In this document: one piece after another, positions 44,648 to 53,645 of the stretch | Layout: every line of letters begins with the position of its first letter | How positions within the stretch are numbered: the first letter of the stretch is position 1 | Assembly: GCA_945861535.1 (NCBI GenBank) | Contig: CAMAUZ010000010.1 | Coordinates: 55,771-119,770 of the forward strand | Source: Akkermansia muciniphila | GTDB lineage: Bacteria > Verrucomicrobiota > Verrucomicrobiia > Limisphaerales > BJHT01 | DNA length: 64,000 nucleotides | Reading direction: 5' to 3' | Made by a program: the position numbers and the translations under genes | The notes under the pieces: generated by a model | Databases searched by the model: none | Seen by the model: only the letters and a program-made list of their open reading frames with translations | What the model was told of the DNA's origin: nothing

Positions 44648-44929
44648 ATGCGCCACTTCAAACTTCCGCTCATCGTCACCGCCATCGCCCTCATTTTGGG
44701 CATCGGCGTGGGAGTGTTCGGGATCACCCAGATTCACCGCTCCGGAAAATCGAATCAGGAGAAGAAGGCGCGGGCGGAGATGCTGGGGGGCGGCGTGGCC
44801 CTGAGTGTCTGTTTCATCATTTTCCCGTTCTGGATTTTCGCGGCCGCCAAGGTCGGCAAAGAGCGGCGCGCGGCGCTGGCGGCAAAGAAGCAGGCCGAGG
44901 CGGGAGGGGAAACCACTGACCTGCACTGA
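44648..44929 (+). CDS. small two-helix membrane protein
   Basis: 93 residues from ATG 44648 (MRHFKLPL); a GTG at 44627 would add seven residues. Two hydrophobic helices, about 7-28 and 48-68, are separated by a basic loop, and a basic Ala/Lys-rich tail follows. No family is recognised. The final codons (TTDLH and the TGA stop) are read from the left arm of the ACTAACC-type mirror repeat starting at 44911. The natural C-terminus may therefore have been replaced when the repeat arrived. Confidence 0.55.
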   Translation: MRHFKLPLIVTAIALILGIGVGVFGITQIHRSGKSNQEKKARAEMLGGGVALSVCFIIFPFWIFAAAKVGKERRAALAAKKQAEAGGETTDLH

Positions 44930-45022
44930 CCGGCACTCATGAAAGCCACGCCCAACCGCACCTGGCGGGAGTGGCCGGGCCGGCTGTCTTATTAGTGCCA
45001 GTTAGTGCCGGTTAGTGGTTTT
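44911..45022. repeat. mirror element, ACTAACCGGCACTAA family, second copy
   Basis: Left arm AACCACTGACCTGCACTGAC (decayed), right arm GTTAGTGCCGGTTAGTGGTT. The right arm is identical over its length to that of the copy at 24413-24523. It overlaps the end of the preceding small gene. Confidence 0.82.
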
Positions 45023-45041
45023 AACTCCGTAAAGGCAGTCA

Positions 45042-45175
45042 GAACCACGAAAAGGACGAAAAGCACGAAAGGAAAAGGGGCCTTGCAGGATTGGGAGTTA
45101 TCATAAGCTGGGTGAGGTAATTCTGTGTCTGCCAACCACGATCCGGCCCATTGTTTTCGTGTCTTTCGTGGTTCG
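45042..45175. repeat. mirror element with GAACCACGAAA arms
   Basis: GAACCACGAAAAGGACGAAA at the left is mirrored by TTTTCGTGTCTTTCGTGGTT at the right. It is followed at 45290-45328 by three direct TATCCGTGT-type words, which also occur at 2165-2190. No gene is present between 44930 and 45453. Confidence 0.7.
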
Positions 45176-45379
45176 CCTCAACAGCTGCTTCCAAGTTTAA
45201 CCGCTTCGCGCTGCAGCCACCGGGAAAACCCCTGGCCGCTGCTTCCCTCGCCGGGGCGAATCCGAGTCGCGGCGGGACCGTTCCTATCCGTGTCCATCCG
45301 TGTTTATCCGTGTATATCCGTGGTTGAACTCTCGTTTTCGGAATCAAGGGTGATCGGGCAGCGAACGCACCCGGCCATG

Positions 45380-45409
45380 AAAAAAGGCACGCGGGAAAAC
45401 CCGCGTGCC
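45380..45409 (-). terminator. Rho-independent terminator of the superoxide dismutase gene
   Basis: A perfect 10 bp stem GGCACGCGGG/CCCGCGTGCC with a four-base loop is followed, on the minus strand, by six T residues. It lies 45 bp past the dismutase stop codon. The plus-strand side also has a short T-rich stretch (TTTGTTTG), so it may work in both directions. Confidence 0.9.
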
Positions 45410-45453
45410 TTTGTTTGTTGAGAGTTCTGTGAGACTTCCGTGTGCGCCGTCGC

Positions 45454-46071
45454 TCAGTAGCCCTTCGCGACTTCCGCCCAGTTGACCACGCTCCACCACG
45501 CCTTGAGGTAGTCCGCGCGGCGGTTCTGGTACTTGAGATAGTAGGCGTGTTCCCACACGTCGCAGCCCAGCAGCGGCGTGCCTTCGCAACCGGCGATGGC
45601 CTTGCCCATGAGCGGATTGTCTTGGTTGGGAGTCGAGGCGATCTCGAGCTTGCCGTCCTTGCTCTTGAGCAACCACGCCCAGCCGCTGCCGAAGCGTCCG
45701 AGGCCCGCCGCCTCAAATTTTTCCTTGAAGGCATCGAAGCTGCCGAACGCCGCCGCGATGTCCGTCCCGAGCTTGCCAGTGGGCGCGCCGCCCGCCTTCG
45801 CTCCCATGATCCGCCAGAAAAAAGTGTGATTCCAATGCCCGCCGCCGTTGTTGCGCACAGGAGCGCGGATGGCGTCCGGAACCGACGCGAGATCGGCGAT
45901 CAACGCGTCGAGCGACTTGCCCTCAAGCGCGGCGTTGCCGGCGATGGCCTTGTTCAAATTGGTGACATAGGCGTTGTGATGCTTGCCGTGGTGAATCTCC
46001 ATCGTCTGCTTGTCGATGAAGGGTTCCAGGGCGTCGTGAGCGTAGGGAAGCGGTGCGAGTTCGTGGGCCAT
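45454..46071 (-). CDS. sodA: superoxide dismutase, manganese type
   Basis: 205 residues. Metal ligands are in place: H27 in [11 protein letters not shown], the second His in [11 protein letters not shown], and Asp and His in [13 protein letters not shown]. The GG before the second ligand and the glutamine in STPNQDNP are Mn-type rather than Fe-type markers. It converts superoxide to oxygen and peroxide in the cytoplasm; there is no signal peptide. A strong terminator follows. It is monocistronic, with gene-free repeat DNA on both sides. Confidence 0.95.
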   Translation of the reverse strand: MAHELAPLPYAHDALEPFIDKQTMEIHHGKHHNAYVTNLNKAIAGNAALEGKSLDALIADLASVPDAIRAPVRNNGGGHWNHTFFWRIMGAKAGGAPTGKLGTDIAAAFGSFDAFKEKFEAAGLGRFGSGWAWLLKSKDGKLEIASTPNQDNPLMGKAIAGCEGTPLLGCDVWEHAYYLKYQNRRADYLKAWWSVVNWAEVAKGY

Positions 46072-46253
46072 AATGTTTTTGGTTTTTGTGTGCTGAGCGA
46101 TCCGGGCTGCGACCTGCGGCTGCTCAAATTACTGGCAGCGACGCTAGCAAACGCTTTTCCGCGATACAAGCACGGTGGCGGGGACCCGCTCAACACCGTG
46201 CCTTCCGAAGCTGTTGGCGAAAACCAAGCCGGGCGGGCGGCACTGCTGCGCCG

Positions 46254-46350
46254 GGAGCGCGGCATTTATGCCGCTTCAGCGTGGGACGCTCGGGGCGGGT
46301 GCGCACGCGCTGCGACGTTCGGACGGTGAAGCGGCGTGAACGCCGCGCGC
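46254..46350. repeat. GGAGCGCGG-family mirror element (ATTTAT/GTGAAC hybrid)
   Basis: Left arm GGAGCGCGGCATTTATGCCG, right arm CGGCGTGAACGCCGCGCGCC, central pair GTGCGCAC/GTTCGGAC. It lies in the 510 bp gap before the first enolase-superfamily gene, in which no coding frame is convincing. Confidence 0.82.
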
Positions 46351-46582
46351 CCACTGCCTCCGGAGCGCCGCTCTCCGATCCGGCGCGTTCCCGGACCTCG
46401 CACTCCTCAAGACCGTCTGAAGACCGCCCCGCCCGCGACACCAAGCCTCGTTTCCAATCCTACAACTTCACCTTCTTGCCAGCGGCCTTTCCCTCTCCCC
46501 TGCCCTTCGCGGCTGACGGCGCGCGCCCGACGTGAGAAATCCCTACCATTCGCGTCACGTTGCGGTACAACCGGGCATCCTC

Positions 46583-47866
46583 ATGAAAGCCACCCGAACA
46601 AATCCCTCGTCTCCTTCGCGTCGCACCGCTTCCGCGCCCGCGCCCGGTATCGCCGAAGCTCCCTTCAACGTGCGCGGCAGCCGGCGCAATTTCTTCGGCG
46701 CGGTCGGCTGGGCCGCGGTCGGCCTGGGCATCGCGCACGACGTGCTGGGTGCGGAAAATCCCGGCGTGCTGGTCAGCGACAAGGCGTCGGCCATTCGTAT
46801 CAAGTCGCTCAAGGCGGTGCCGGTGAAGGGCAACCTCTACATAAAAATCGAGACCAACCAGGGCATCTTCGGCTGGGGCGAAACCGCCGGGGTCGAGCCG
46901 AACGTCGCCGCGGAACTGGCGCGCTCGCTCTTCGAGTTGCTCAAGGACGAGAACCCCACGCGCATCGAGTTTCTGTGGCAGAAGCTTTACCGCTCGCATC
47001 GCGACATCCGCGGCGGTCCGTTCATGGTGCATGTGATTTCGGCCATCGACGCGGCGTTGTGGGACATCGCGGGCAAGCTGCATGGCGTGCCGGTGTATCG
47101 CCTGCTCGGCGGTCCGGTGCGCGACAAGATTCGCTATTACTCGCACGCCAAGGCGCACAAGGCCCCGCCCGGCGGCGTCTTCGAGCACTCGGGCAATCCG
47201 CCGGACATCGAGACGATGGTCCGAATGGTGAAGTCGGCGCGGCAGATGGTCGGGCCGGATGGCACGGTGATGTTCGATGCGCACTGCGCGGTGCCACCGG
47301 CGACGTTGATCCAGTTCGCGGCGGCGATCAAACCCTACGACGTGCTGTTCATCGAGGAGGTCGCCGTGCCGGGGAACATCGAGGTGTTTAAGCGGCTGAA
47401 GGCGGCGATCAACATCCCCCTCGCGGCCGGCGAGCGCGACCGCACGATCTGGGAGTTCATCCCGTATTTGCAGGAGCGCTGTCTGGACATCCTCCAACCC
47501 GACGTGAGCCACAGCGGCGGCATCTCGCAGATGATCAAGATCGCGACGCTCGGCGAGGCGTTCCAGACGCCGCTGGCACCGCACTGCACGAACACGCTGC
47601 TGGGCATCGCGGGCAGTCTCCATGCGATTGCGGCCGTGCCGTTGTTCCTCATCCACGAGTGCTACTTCTTCAATCACAAGGAAAAGAACGCCATCCGCTG
47701 CGCCTTCGATGTCCACAAGGACGGCTACATCGGCCTGCCGCCGGGACCGGGCCTCGGCGTCGAGATTGATGAGGCGGCGCTGGATGAACTCTCGAAGACC
47801 ACTGCTGGGCAATATAAGTGGCCGACGTATGGGCGGCTGAAGGATGGGAGCATCGCGGATTATTGA
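46583..47866 (+). CDS. exported mandelate racemase/galactonate dehydratase-like enzyme
   Basis: 427 residues from ATG 46583. A twin-arginine leader (RGSRRNFFGAVGWAAVGLG) lies 30 residues in. The enolase-superfamily core carries Asp and catalytic His in MFDAHCAVPPATL, the second ligand Glu in VLFIEEVAVPGN, the third in PLAAGERDR, and the barrel His in PLAPHCTNT. This is the ligand set of D-galactonate/D-mannonate dehydratase-like acid-sugar dehydratases. These are normally cytosolic, so the Tat leader is unusual. A close paralogue follows 254 bp downstream. The substrate is not determinable here. Confidence 0.87.
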   Translation: MKATRTNPSSPSRRTASAPAPGIAEAPFNVRGSRRNFFGAVGWAAVGLGIAHDVLGAENPGVLVSDKASAIRIKSLKAVPVKGNLYIKIETNQGIFGWGETAGVEPNVAAELARSLFELLKDENPTRIEFLWQKLYRSHRDIRGGPFMVHVISAIDAALWDIAGKLHGVPVYRLLGGPVRDKIRYYSHAKAHKAPPGGVFEHSGNPPDIETMVRMVKSARQMVGPDGTVMFDAHCAVPPATLIQFAAAIKPYDVLFIEEVAVPGNIEVFKRLKAAINIPLAAGERDRTIWEFIPYLQERCLDILQPDVSHSGGISQMIKIATLGEAFQTPLAPHCTNTLLGIAGSLHAIAAVPLFLIHECYFFNHKEKNAIRCAFDVHKDGYIGLPPGPGLGVEIDEAALDELSKTTAGQYKWPTYGRLKDGSIADY

Positions 47867-47940
47867 GCGGGGGCGCGGACTGCCCGCGCGCAGGCGCATA
47901 GCAAGACCCGACGACTAGTGTTTGGTCAGGAAGTTTCTGA

Positions 47941-48069
47941 TGAACCACAGAGACGCGATGAACACAGAGAAGACCACAGCTCTGCGAGCTGGATGTCACC
48001 CGTGATTGATGGCCTGTCGCAGCCGCGCCCAACCCTCGTTTTTCTCTGTGTCCATCGCGTCTCTGTGGT
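47941..48069. repeat. mirror element with ACCACAGAGACGCGATG arms
   Basis: AACCACAGAGACGCGATGAA is mirrored by CCATCGCGTCTCTGTGGTTT, with AACACAGAGAA/TTCTCTGTGT as the next inner pair. The arms resemble the outer arms of the composite elements at 6062, 10431 and 53646, here without the inner GGAGCGCGG unit. It lies between the two enolase paralogues. Confidence 0.82.
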
Positions 48070-48120
48070 TTCAATCGTTGGGCAAAAAGAGCGAACGGTT
48101 TCGAAAATACGGTTCCGATT

Positions 48121-49353
48121 ATGAATTCATTTGAAAACGGTTCGCCGCCCTCCGCCTTCTCAATGCGTCGGCGCGAGGCGCTGGCGGCGGCGGGATTGGC
48201 GGCGGGCGTGGCGCTGTTGAACGAAGCCGTTCCCGCGGAGAAAAACGCCGCCGCCAACGTCGCCGACAAAGCCTCCGCCATCCGCATCACCAAGCTCACG
48301 GCGCGCTGGGTGAACCCGAATGTCTTCATCAAGATCGACACCAATCACGGCGTGTCTGGCTGGGGCGACATCAAGGCGGTCGATCCAAAGGTCGCGAAAG
48401 TGCTGGTCGAGTCGTTGTTCGAGCTGCTGAACGGCGAGAACCCGACGCGGATCGAACATCTCTGGCAGAAGCTCTTCCGCGCGCATCGCAACATCCGCGG
48501 CGGCGCGTTCATGGTTCACACGCTGGCGGCCATCGACATGGCGTTGTGGGACATCACGGGCAAGCTCTACGGCGTGCCGGTCTATCGGCTGCTCGGCGGG
48601 CCGGTGCGCGACAAAATCCGCGTCTATCACACGCCCAAGGCGATCAAGATTCCGCCGCCGAAAGTGTTCGAGCATTCGAGCGGACCGATGGATGTGGCGC
48701 TGGTGGTCAATGCCATCAAGGCCGCGCGAGAGAAGGTCGGGCCGGACGGCGCGGTGATGTTCGATGCGCACTGCGCGCTGCCGCCGGCGACGTTGATCCA
48801 GGTCGCGGCGGCCATTCAGCCCTACGACGTGCTGTTCATCGAGGAACCGGCCGTGCCCGGAAACATCGAGGTCTTCAAGCGCCTCAAGCAGCACATCAAA
48901 ATCCCGCTCGCGTCGGGTGAGCGCGACCGGACGATCTTCGGAATGATCGCGTACTTGCAGGAACGCTGCCTCGACATTCTCCAACCCGATTGCTGCCACA
49001 CCGGCGGCATCAGCCAGATGCGCAAAATCGCCACGCTGGCCGAGACGTATCAGGTGCCGCTCGCGCCCCATTGCACGGCGAGCAATCTCGGCATCGCCGC
49101 CAGCCTGCACGCCATCGCGGCGGTGCCGCTGTTTCTCATCCACGAGTTTTATCCCGACAACCAAGGCTTCAATCCGAAGAACATCGCGCGGGTCGATTGG
49201 AAGGTGGACAAGGACGGCTACGTCGCGCTGCCGCCCGGCCCCGGCCTCGGCGTCGAGATCGACGAGCAGCGGCTCGAGGAAGAATCGGCCAAGCCGCAGA
49301 GCTACAAGTGGCCGGGGCGCGTGTTGCCGGATGGGTCGGTCTCGGATTATTGA
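48121..49353 (+). CDS. exported mandelate racemase/galactonate dehydratase-like enzyme, paralogue
   Basis: 410 residues. An N-terminal RRREALAAAGLAAGVALL stretch looks like a Tat leader. All catalytic residues of the preceding paralogue are conserved: MFDAHCALPPATL, VLFIEEPAVPGN, PLASGERDR, ILQPDCCHTGG and PLAPHCTAS. Long stretches are identical to its neighbour, for example GVPVYRLLGGPVRDKIR, so this is a tandem duplication that has diverged mostly at the N-terminus and the capping loops. Divergence there usually changes substrate choice. The two are probably expressed together. Confidence 0.87.
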   Translation: MNSFENGSPPSAFSMRRREALAAAGLAAGVALLNEAVPAEKNAAANVADKASAIRITKLTARWVNPNVFIKIDTNHGVSGWGDIKAVDPKVAKVLVESLFELLNGENPTRIEHLWQKLFRAHRNIRGGAFMVHTLAAIDMALWDITGKLYGVPVYRLLGGPVRDKIRVYHTPKAIKIPPPKVFEHSSGPMDVALVVNAIKAAREKVGPDGAVMFDAHCALPPATLIQVAAAIQPYDVLFIEEPAVPGNIEVFKRLKQHIKIPLASGERDRTIFGMIAYLQERCLDILQPDCCHTGGISQMRKIATLAETYQVPLAPHCTASNLGIAASLHAIAAVPLFLIHEFYPDNQGFNPKNIARVDWKVDKDGYVALPPGPGLGVEIDEQRLEEESAKPQSYKWPGRVLPDGSVSDY

Positions 49354-49501
49354 GCCGGATCAACCGGATGGCCCGAAGGCGATTAAGCCCGGCCAGAAAT
49401 TGACCGACTTCATTACGGTGAGTGGGTGTTGTTTCCAACCGGAGACCAGGTCAGCTCGGTTGTCCGCCTGTTCGCCGCGTATTGGAGAGTGACCGTGAAA
49501 G

Positions 49502-50794
49502 ATGATCGTCCACCTTGATTTTATTGGGTTGCTCAGCAGTCGCCGCGCCGCGCTGGCCGGTGGCATTCTCCTGATCGTGCTCGCCGCATTCGCGCAACAG
49601 CCGCCTGCACCGCCCCTCGCGCCGGCCCCGGCCGGTCCGCGCCTGAACTTGGGCACCCCGGCGATGCCCGAGGCGCTGGCGCTGGTGATGCAGATCACCG
49701 ACAAGCTGCGGCAGTACGTTTTGACCAGCGAACTCGCGAGCGTTCACAACCAAGACATGGCGCTGAACATGGCGCTGACGGGTCTGCTGAAAGACAGCAA
49801 CAAGATCGCCGCTGAACGTCGCGAGCAGTTCAAGGTCGAGGTAGTGCAACTGGCGCGGAAAGTTTCCAAGCTCCACACGGCGGCCGATGCCAACGACCAG
49901 GCTGCCGCCCAAGCGCAGTTGTCGGTCGTCCAGGACGCCTTCACACAACTCAGAAAGCATTTCCCCGCGGACATCCTCAAGGCCGCGACGCTGCTGGCGG
50001 ACCCAAATTGCAATCCCGCCACCGCCGGGCAGGCCGGCGGGCTGGCCGCGCTGCACCTCGCTTCAACCGCCGCCCAGCCGACCATTCGCGCGACGGTCCA
50101 GATGACTGCTCCGCTGATGCAGGGTGAGCCAAACCAGGCCATCCTGAAACTCACGCGCACCAATGGCGCACCGCTGGCCGTGGGCGAATTGCAGGAGGTT
50201 CACCGCGCGCGGATTCACCTGCTCGTCATCGAGCCGAGCCTCGGCGATTACCATCACCTCCATCCGCAGCCGACCGCGACGCCGGGCGAATACGCGTTCG
50301 CCTTCACTCCGCGCAAGACCGGGGCGTACCGCCTTTGGGCGGACATCCGGCCGGCACCGATGAATCTGCAGGAATACGCCATCGCGGACCTGCCGGGACT
50401 CGGGCCGACCGCGGGCTTGATCGACCGCGCCAGCACGTCGCGCGTGCGCGTGGATGGCTTCGATTTCGAACTGACTCTCGCCACGCCGGTCATCAAGGCA
50501 GGCGTCGTTGCGATCGCACGCCTGCGTGTCACCGGCCCCGATGGCCGCGGTTTTGAGCAACTCGAATCCTTGATGGGCGCCTACGCTCACCTGGTCGGTT
50601 TTCACGAAGATTACCAAACCGTGCTGCACCTGCATCCACGCGGTGCGCCGGCAGCCGGCCCGCAGGCGCGCGGCGGACCCGAACTGGAATTTCAACTCTT
50701 CGCCATCAAGCCCGGCTTCTACCGCCTCTTCGCGCAGGTGCAGATTGGTGGCATTTCGCGCTTCGCGCCGTTCGGCCTGCAGGTGATTCCCTGA
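49502..50794 (+). CDS. secreted protein with two histidine-rich HxHP-type domains
   Basis: 430 residues. A hydrophobic leader (AALAGGILLIVLAAFAQ) is followed by a helical domain (about 50-170) and two beta-rich domains. The first contains DYHHLHPQPT, then TPRKTGAYRLWADI. The second has LMGAYAHLVGFHED, then VLHLHPRG, and ends FYRLFAQVQIGG. The MGAYAH...HLHP pattern occurs in exported proteins accompanying copper and other heavy-metal systems, so metal binding in the periplasm is likely. The exact role is unknown. It follows the enolase pair by 148 bp but has its own leader and probably its own promoter. Confidence 0.6.
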   Translation: MIVHLDFIGLLSSRRAALAGGILLIVLAAFAQQPPAPPLAPAPAGPRLNLGTPAMPEALALVMQITDKLRQYVLTSELASVHNQDMALNMALTGLLKDSNKIAAERREQFKVEVVQLARKVSKLHTAADANDQAAAQAQLSVVQDAFTQLRKHFPADILKAATLLADPNCNPATAGQAGGLAALHLASTAAQPTIRATVQMTAPLMQGEPNQAILKLTRTNGAPLAVGELQEVHRARIHLLVIEPSLGDYHHLHPQPTATPGEYAFAFTPRKTGAYRLWADIRPAPMNLQEYAIADLPGLGPTAGLIDRASTSRVRVDGFDFELTLATPVIKAGVVAIARLRVTGPDGRGFEQLESLMGAYAHLVGFHEDYQTVLHLHPRGAPAAGPQARGGPELEFQLFAIKPGFYRLFAQVQIGGISRFAPFGLQVIP

Positions 50795-50839
50795 TTTCCG
50801 CGGGCGCGGGCGGTCCGCGCGCGGGTTCTGCCAACGTCC

Positions 50840-51140
50840 CCCCCCCTCCGTTTGCGGGTGCGCTGGCTCCAAGCTGCGCCGTCTGGGCGCTCGGGTTCCT
50901 CTCACCGCGGGGCACATGGACCGCCGGTGCTACGTTTCCCTCCCTGTTCAAAAATCCTCCCGCAGATTCAGGAAGGCCCACAGATTAAAGTCCCCCATCT
51001 GTTGGCCTCCCTGAATCTGCGGGAGGAATCCGCCGGGGCAGCGCGGGCGGCACCAGCCACCACCCCCTCCGTTTTCGGGTACGCTGGCCCCATGCTGCAC
51101 CATTTCGGCGCTCGGGTTCTCCTCACGTCGGCACCTGCAA
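50840..51140. repeat. pair of 80 bp direct repeats around a mirror repeat
   Basis: CCCCCTCCGTTTGCGGGTGC at 50842 and CCCCCTCCGTTTTCGGGTAC at 51063 open two direct repeats. Both continue GCTGG-CC and end with GGCGCTCGGGTTC. Between them, 50956-51026 is a mirror repeat with arms CCTCCCGCAGATTCAGG/CCTGAATCTGCGGGAGG. No gene is visible. Confidence 0.75.
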
Positions 51141-51177
51141 GCCTAACTCGCGGGCGAGGCAACCGCGCGCCCGTCCC

Positions 51178-51357
51178 TTGTAGGAGTCGAGGTAACGAGA
51201 CTCTAACCTCCTTCCACGAGCGGCCCGCCCAAACCCACCCCGAGCCGCGTCTGGCAACGGAGATTCGGCCCCACGCGCCAGGGCCAGGTCAGCCCACGAG
51301 ACTCAGTCCGCTGCTCGCGCAGAAAAGGTCAGAGTCTCGTTACCTCGACTCCTACAA
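51178..51357. repeat. mirror element, TAGGAGTCGAGGTAACGAGACTC family
   Basis: Left arm TTGTAGGAGTCGAGGTAACG then AGACTCT, right arm AGAGTCTCGTTACCTCGACTCCTACAA (given as two blocks, AGAGTCTCGTTACC and TCGACTCCTACAA). The arms are perfect mirrors over 27 bp. A nearly identical copy lies at 62397-62574. GTAG and GGAG both occur at the foot of the arm. Confidence 0.9.
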
Positions 51358-51436
51358 AGGGGATCGTCCACCTATTGGGAAATGGCATTTGGCTTCCCGC
51401 GCCCCGTCCCCTACCGTCCGACCCGCCAACACACGC

Positions 51437-52270
51437 ATGATGAATCCGCCCGCCATTCGCTGCCGCACCCTCGCCTTGCTGTTCCTGCTCGCCCTCGCGC
51501 CGTGCGGGTCCCTGCTCCAAGTCGGACGCGCCGCTGAACCGCCGCCGCCCGCGCAACTGCTGCCGCCCGCCGCCGCCGGCACCAATCGCGTGCCCTTCCG
51601 CCGCCTGGAGGACGGCTCGATCCAGATCGGCAAAGTCCGCCTCGATCCGCGCCGGCGCACCGTCAGCTTTCCGGCGCTGGTGAACATGAACGAGGGCATC
51701 ATCGAGTACCTGCTCGTCAGCACACTGGGAAAAACGCACGAGAGTTTGCTACGCACCGAGGCCGAACCGTTCCATCTCCAGACCGCCATGCTGCTGCTCG
51801 GCGCCAAGGGCGCGGGCAGGCCCGCCCTCACGAACGCCCCGGCGGGCGGCCAGCTTTCCGCCGAAGACATCATCCGGGCCAGTGCCGCTCCGCTGCTTGG
51901 AGAACACGTGACCATCGCCGTCGCGTGGACGCACGGGGGCAAGACCAATGAGTGCGCCCTCGAAGAGTTTGTGTTCGATGCCAAGGCCAATGCACCCATG
52001 CGTCGCGGGGTGTTTGTCTTCACCGGCTCCCAGGTTTTTCAGGGACTCTTCCTCGCGCAGCAGGAAGGCTCGATCATTGCCGTCATCACCGACCCGGGCG
52101 CGGTCTTCAACAATCCGCGACCGGGGCGCGAGAATGAGGACAACTGGAAGATCAACACCGCCGCGCTGCCGCCGCTCGACACGCCGGTGCGCATCACCAT
52201 CACCGTGCCGCCGCCGGCCGCAACACCGGCACCGGCACCGCCGCCCCCGCCGCCCCCAGCCAAGCCCTGA
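51437..52270 (+). CDS. secreted YdjY-domain protein
   Basis: 277 residues from the first of two adjacent ATGs at 51437. The frame is open back to 50852, but that stretch is repeat DNA. A signal peptide (LALLFLLALAPCGSLLQVGRA) is followed by a YdjY-type domain with VSFPALVNMNEGIIEYLLVS, then GKTHESLLRTEAEPFHLQTA, the family's conserved block. A Pro/Ala tail ends the protein. YdjY domains are found in exported proteins of Planctomycetes and Verrucomicrobia and have no established activity. The next gene, an exported prenyltransferase-repeat protein, starts 71 bp downstream. Confidence 0.78.
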   Translation: MMNPPAIRCRTLALLFLLALAPCGSLLQVGRAAEPPPPAQLLPPAAAGTNRVPFRRLEDGSIQIGKVRLDPRRRTVSFPALVNMNEGIIEYLLVSTLGKTHESLLRTEAEPFHLQTAMLLLGAKGAGRPALTNAPAGGQLSAEDIIRASAAPLLGEHVTIAVAWTHGGKTNECALEEFVFDAKANAPMRRGVFVFTGSQVFQGLFLAQQEGSIIAVITDPGAVFNNPRPGRENEDNWKINTAALPPLDTPVRITITVPPPAATPAPAPPPPPPPAKP

Positions 52271-52340
52271 CGCCGCGCCGCACCACGTCGCGCCGCGCTT
52301 GCTGCCATGCCCGACTTTTGGAAACGTCTGCCTTACTAAA

Positions 52341-53546
52341 ATGAAAACGCTCGCCATCCCCGCCGCCCGCGCCATCACCTTGCCAACGCTGCTCGTCGCG
52401 ATCATCGCAGCCGTCGCGCCCGCCGCGCCCGCCGCCGATGCCCCGCTGAACCGCGCCATCCCCGCGCGCCGCAGCGACGTTTCGTTCCAGCACGAACTCC
52501 AACGCGGCATCGACAAGGGTGTCGCATGGCTCGCGAAAAATCAGGACCCCGCCGGCTTCTGGTCCACCGCCGATCATCCCGCCGTCACCGCGCTCGCGCT
52601 CACCGCCTATCGTGGCAACCCCGCGCGCACAGCCACCGCCGCCGATCCCGAGTGGGTAAAAAAGGCCTACGCCTTCCTCCTCAAAAACGTCCAGCCCGAC
52701 GGCGGCATCTACGCCAAGGGCCTGCTCAACTACAACACCTCGCTGGCCATGATGGCGCTCGTCACCGCGAACAACCCCGACTACGAACCCATCCTCCGCC
52801 GCGCCCGCGCCTTCACCGTGCGGCAGCAGACCGATGCCGACGCCGCCGGCACGCCCGACAAGCCGTTCGCCGGCGGCGTGGGCTACGGCGACAAGACCAA
52901 GAACTCCGATCTCTCGAACACGCTCGTCGCCCTCGAGGCCCTCTTTCACACGCGCCATCTCATCAAGGACACCGCCGCCACCGAGACGCAGGACCTCAAC
53001 TGGCAGGCCGCGATCCAGTTCCTCCAGCAATGCCAGAATCTCCCCGGCTACAACAAACAACCGTGGGCCTCGGACGATGCGCAAAACAAAGGCGGCTTCG
53101 TCTATGACCCCGGCATGAGCAAGGCCGGCGAAACTAACCTGCCCAATGGTCGGGTCGCCCTGCGTTCCTACGGCAGCATGAGCTACGCGGGCCTCCTCAG
53201 TTACATCTACGCCGATCTCAAGCCCACGGATCCCCGCGTCACCGCCGTCCTCGACTGGCTGCGCGACAACTACACGCTCGATGAAAATCCCGGCCTCGGC
53301 GCGCAGGGTCTCTACTACTATTACGAACTGATGACCAAGGCCCTCACCGCCTGCCACGTCGATACGCTCGAACTCAAGAACGGCAAAAAGATCGACTGGC
53401 GGCGCGACGTCGCGATGAAGCTCCTGAACCTCCAGCAAAAGGACGGCTCGTGGGCCAACGACAACGCCCGCTGGTGGGAGAAAGATCCCGCCCTCGTCAC
53501 CGCCTACGCCGTCGTCACTTTGAGCCTGCTGCACCGCGGCCTGTAG
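52341..53546 (+). CDS. exported prenyltransferase/squalene-cyclase repeat protein
   Basis: 401 residues from ATG 52341. A signal peptide (LPTLLVAIIAAVAPAAPA) is followed by an alpha/alpha toroid of the terpene-cyclase/prenyltransferase type. Repeats are visible as GVAWLAKNQDPAGFWSTADH, KKAYAFLLKNVQPDGGIYAK, then LLNLQQKDGSWANDNARWWE. The DxDD catalytic motif of cyclases is not seen, so this is more likely a binding or inhibitor-like toroid than a hopene cyclase. It probably shares an operon with the YdjY protein. Confidence 0.78.
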   Translation: MKTLAIPAARAITLPTLLVAIIAAVAPAAPAADAPLNRAIPARRSDVSFQHELQRGIDKGVAWLAKNQDPAGFWSTADHPAVTALALTAYRGNPARTATAADPEWVKKAYAFLLKNVQPDGGIYAKGLLNYNTSLAMMALVTANNPDYEPILRRARAFTVRQQTDADAAGTPDKPFAGGVGYGDKTKNSDLSNTLVALEALFHTRHLIKDTAATETQDLNWQAAIQFLQQCQNLPGYNKQPWASDDAQNKGGFVYDPGMSKAGETNLPNGRVALRSYGSMSYAGLLSYIYADLKPTDPRVTAVLDWLRDNYTLDENPGLGAQGLYYYYELMTKALTACHVDTLELKNGKKIDWRRDVAMKLLNLQQKDGSWANDNARWWEKDPALVTAYAVVTLSLLHRGL

Positions 53547-53645
53547 CCCGCAGCCGCCGGCGTGAGGAGGCCCGAGCGCCCCCCAAAAAAGGCGCAGCAT
53601 CAGGCCATCGTACTCAGCCTTATCGATGCGGTGAAAACCGAGGTG

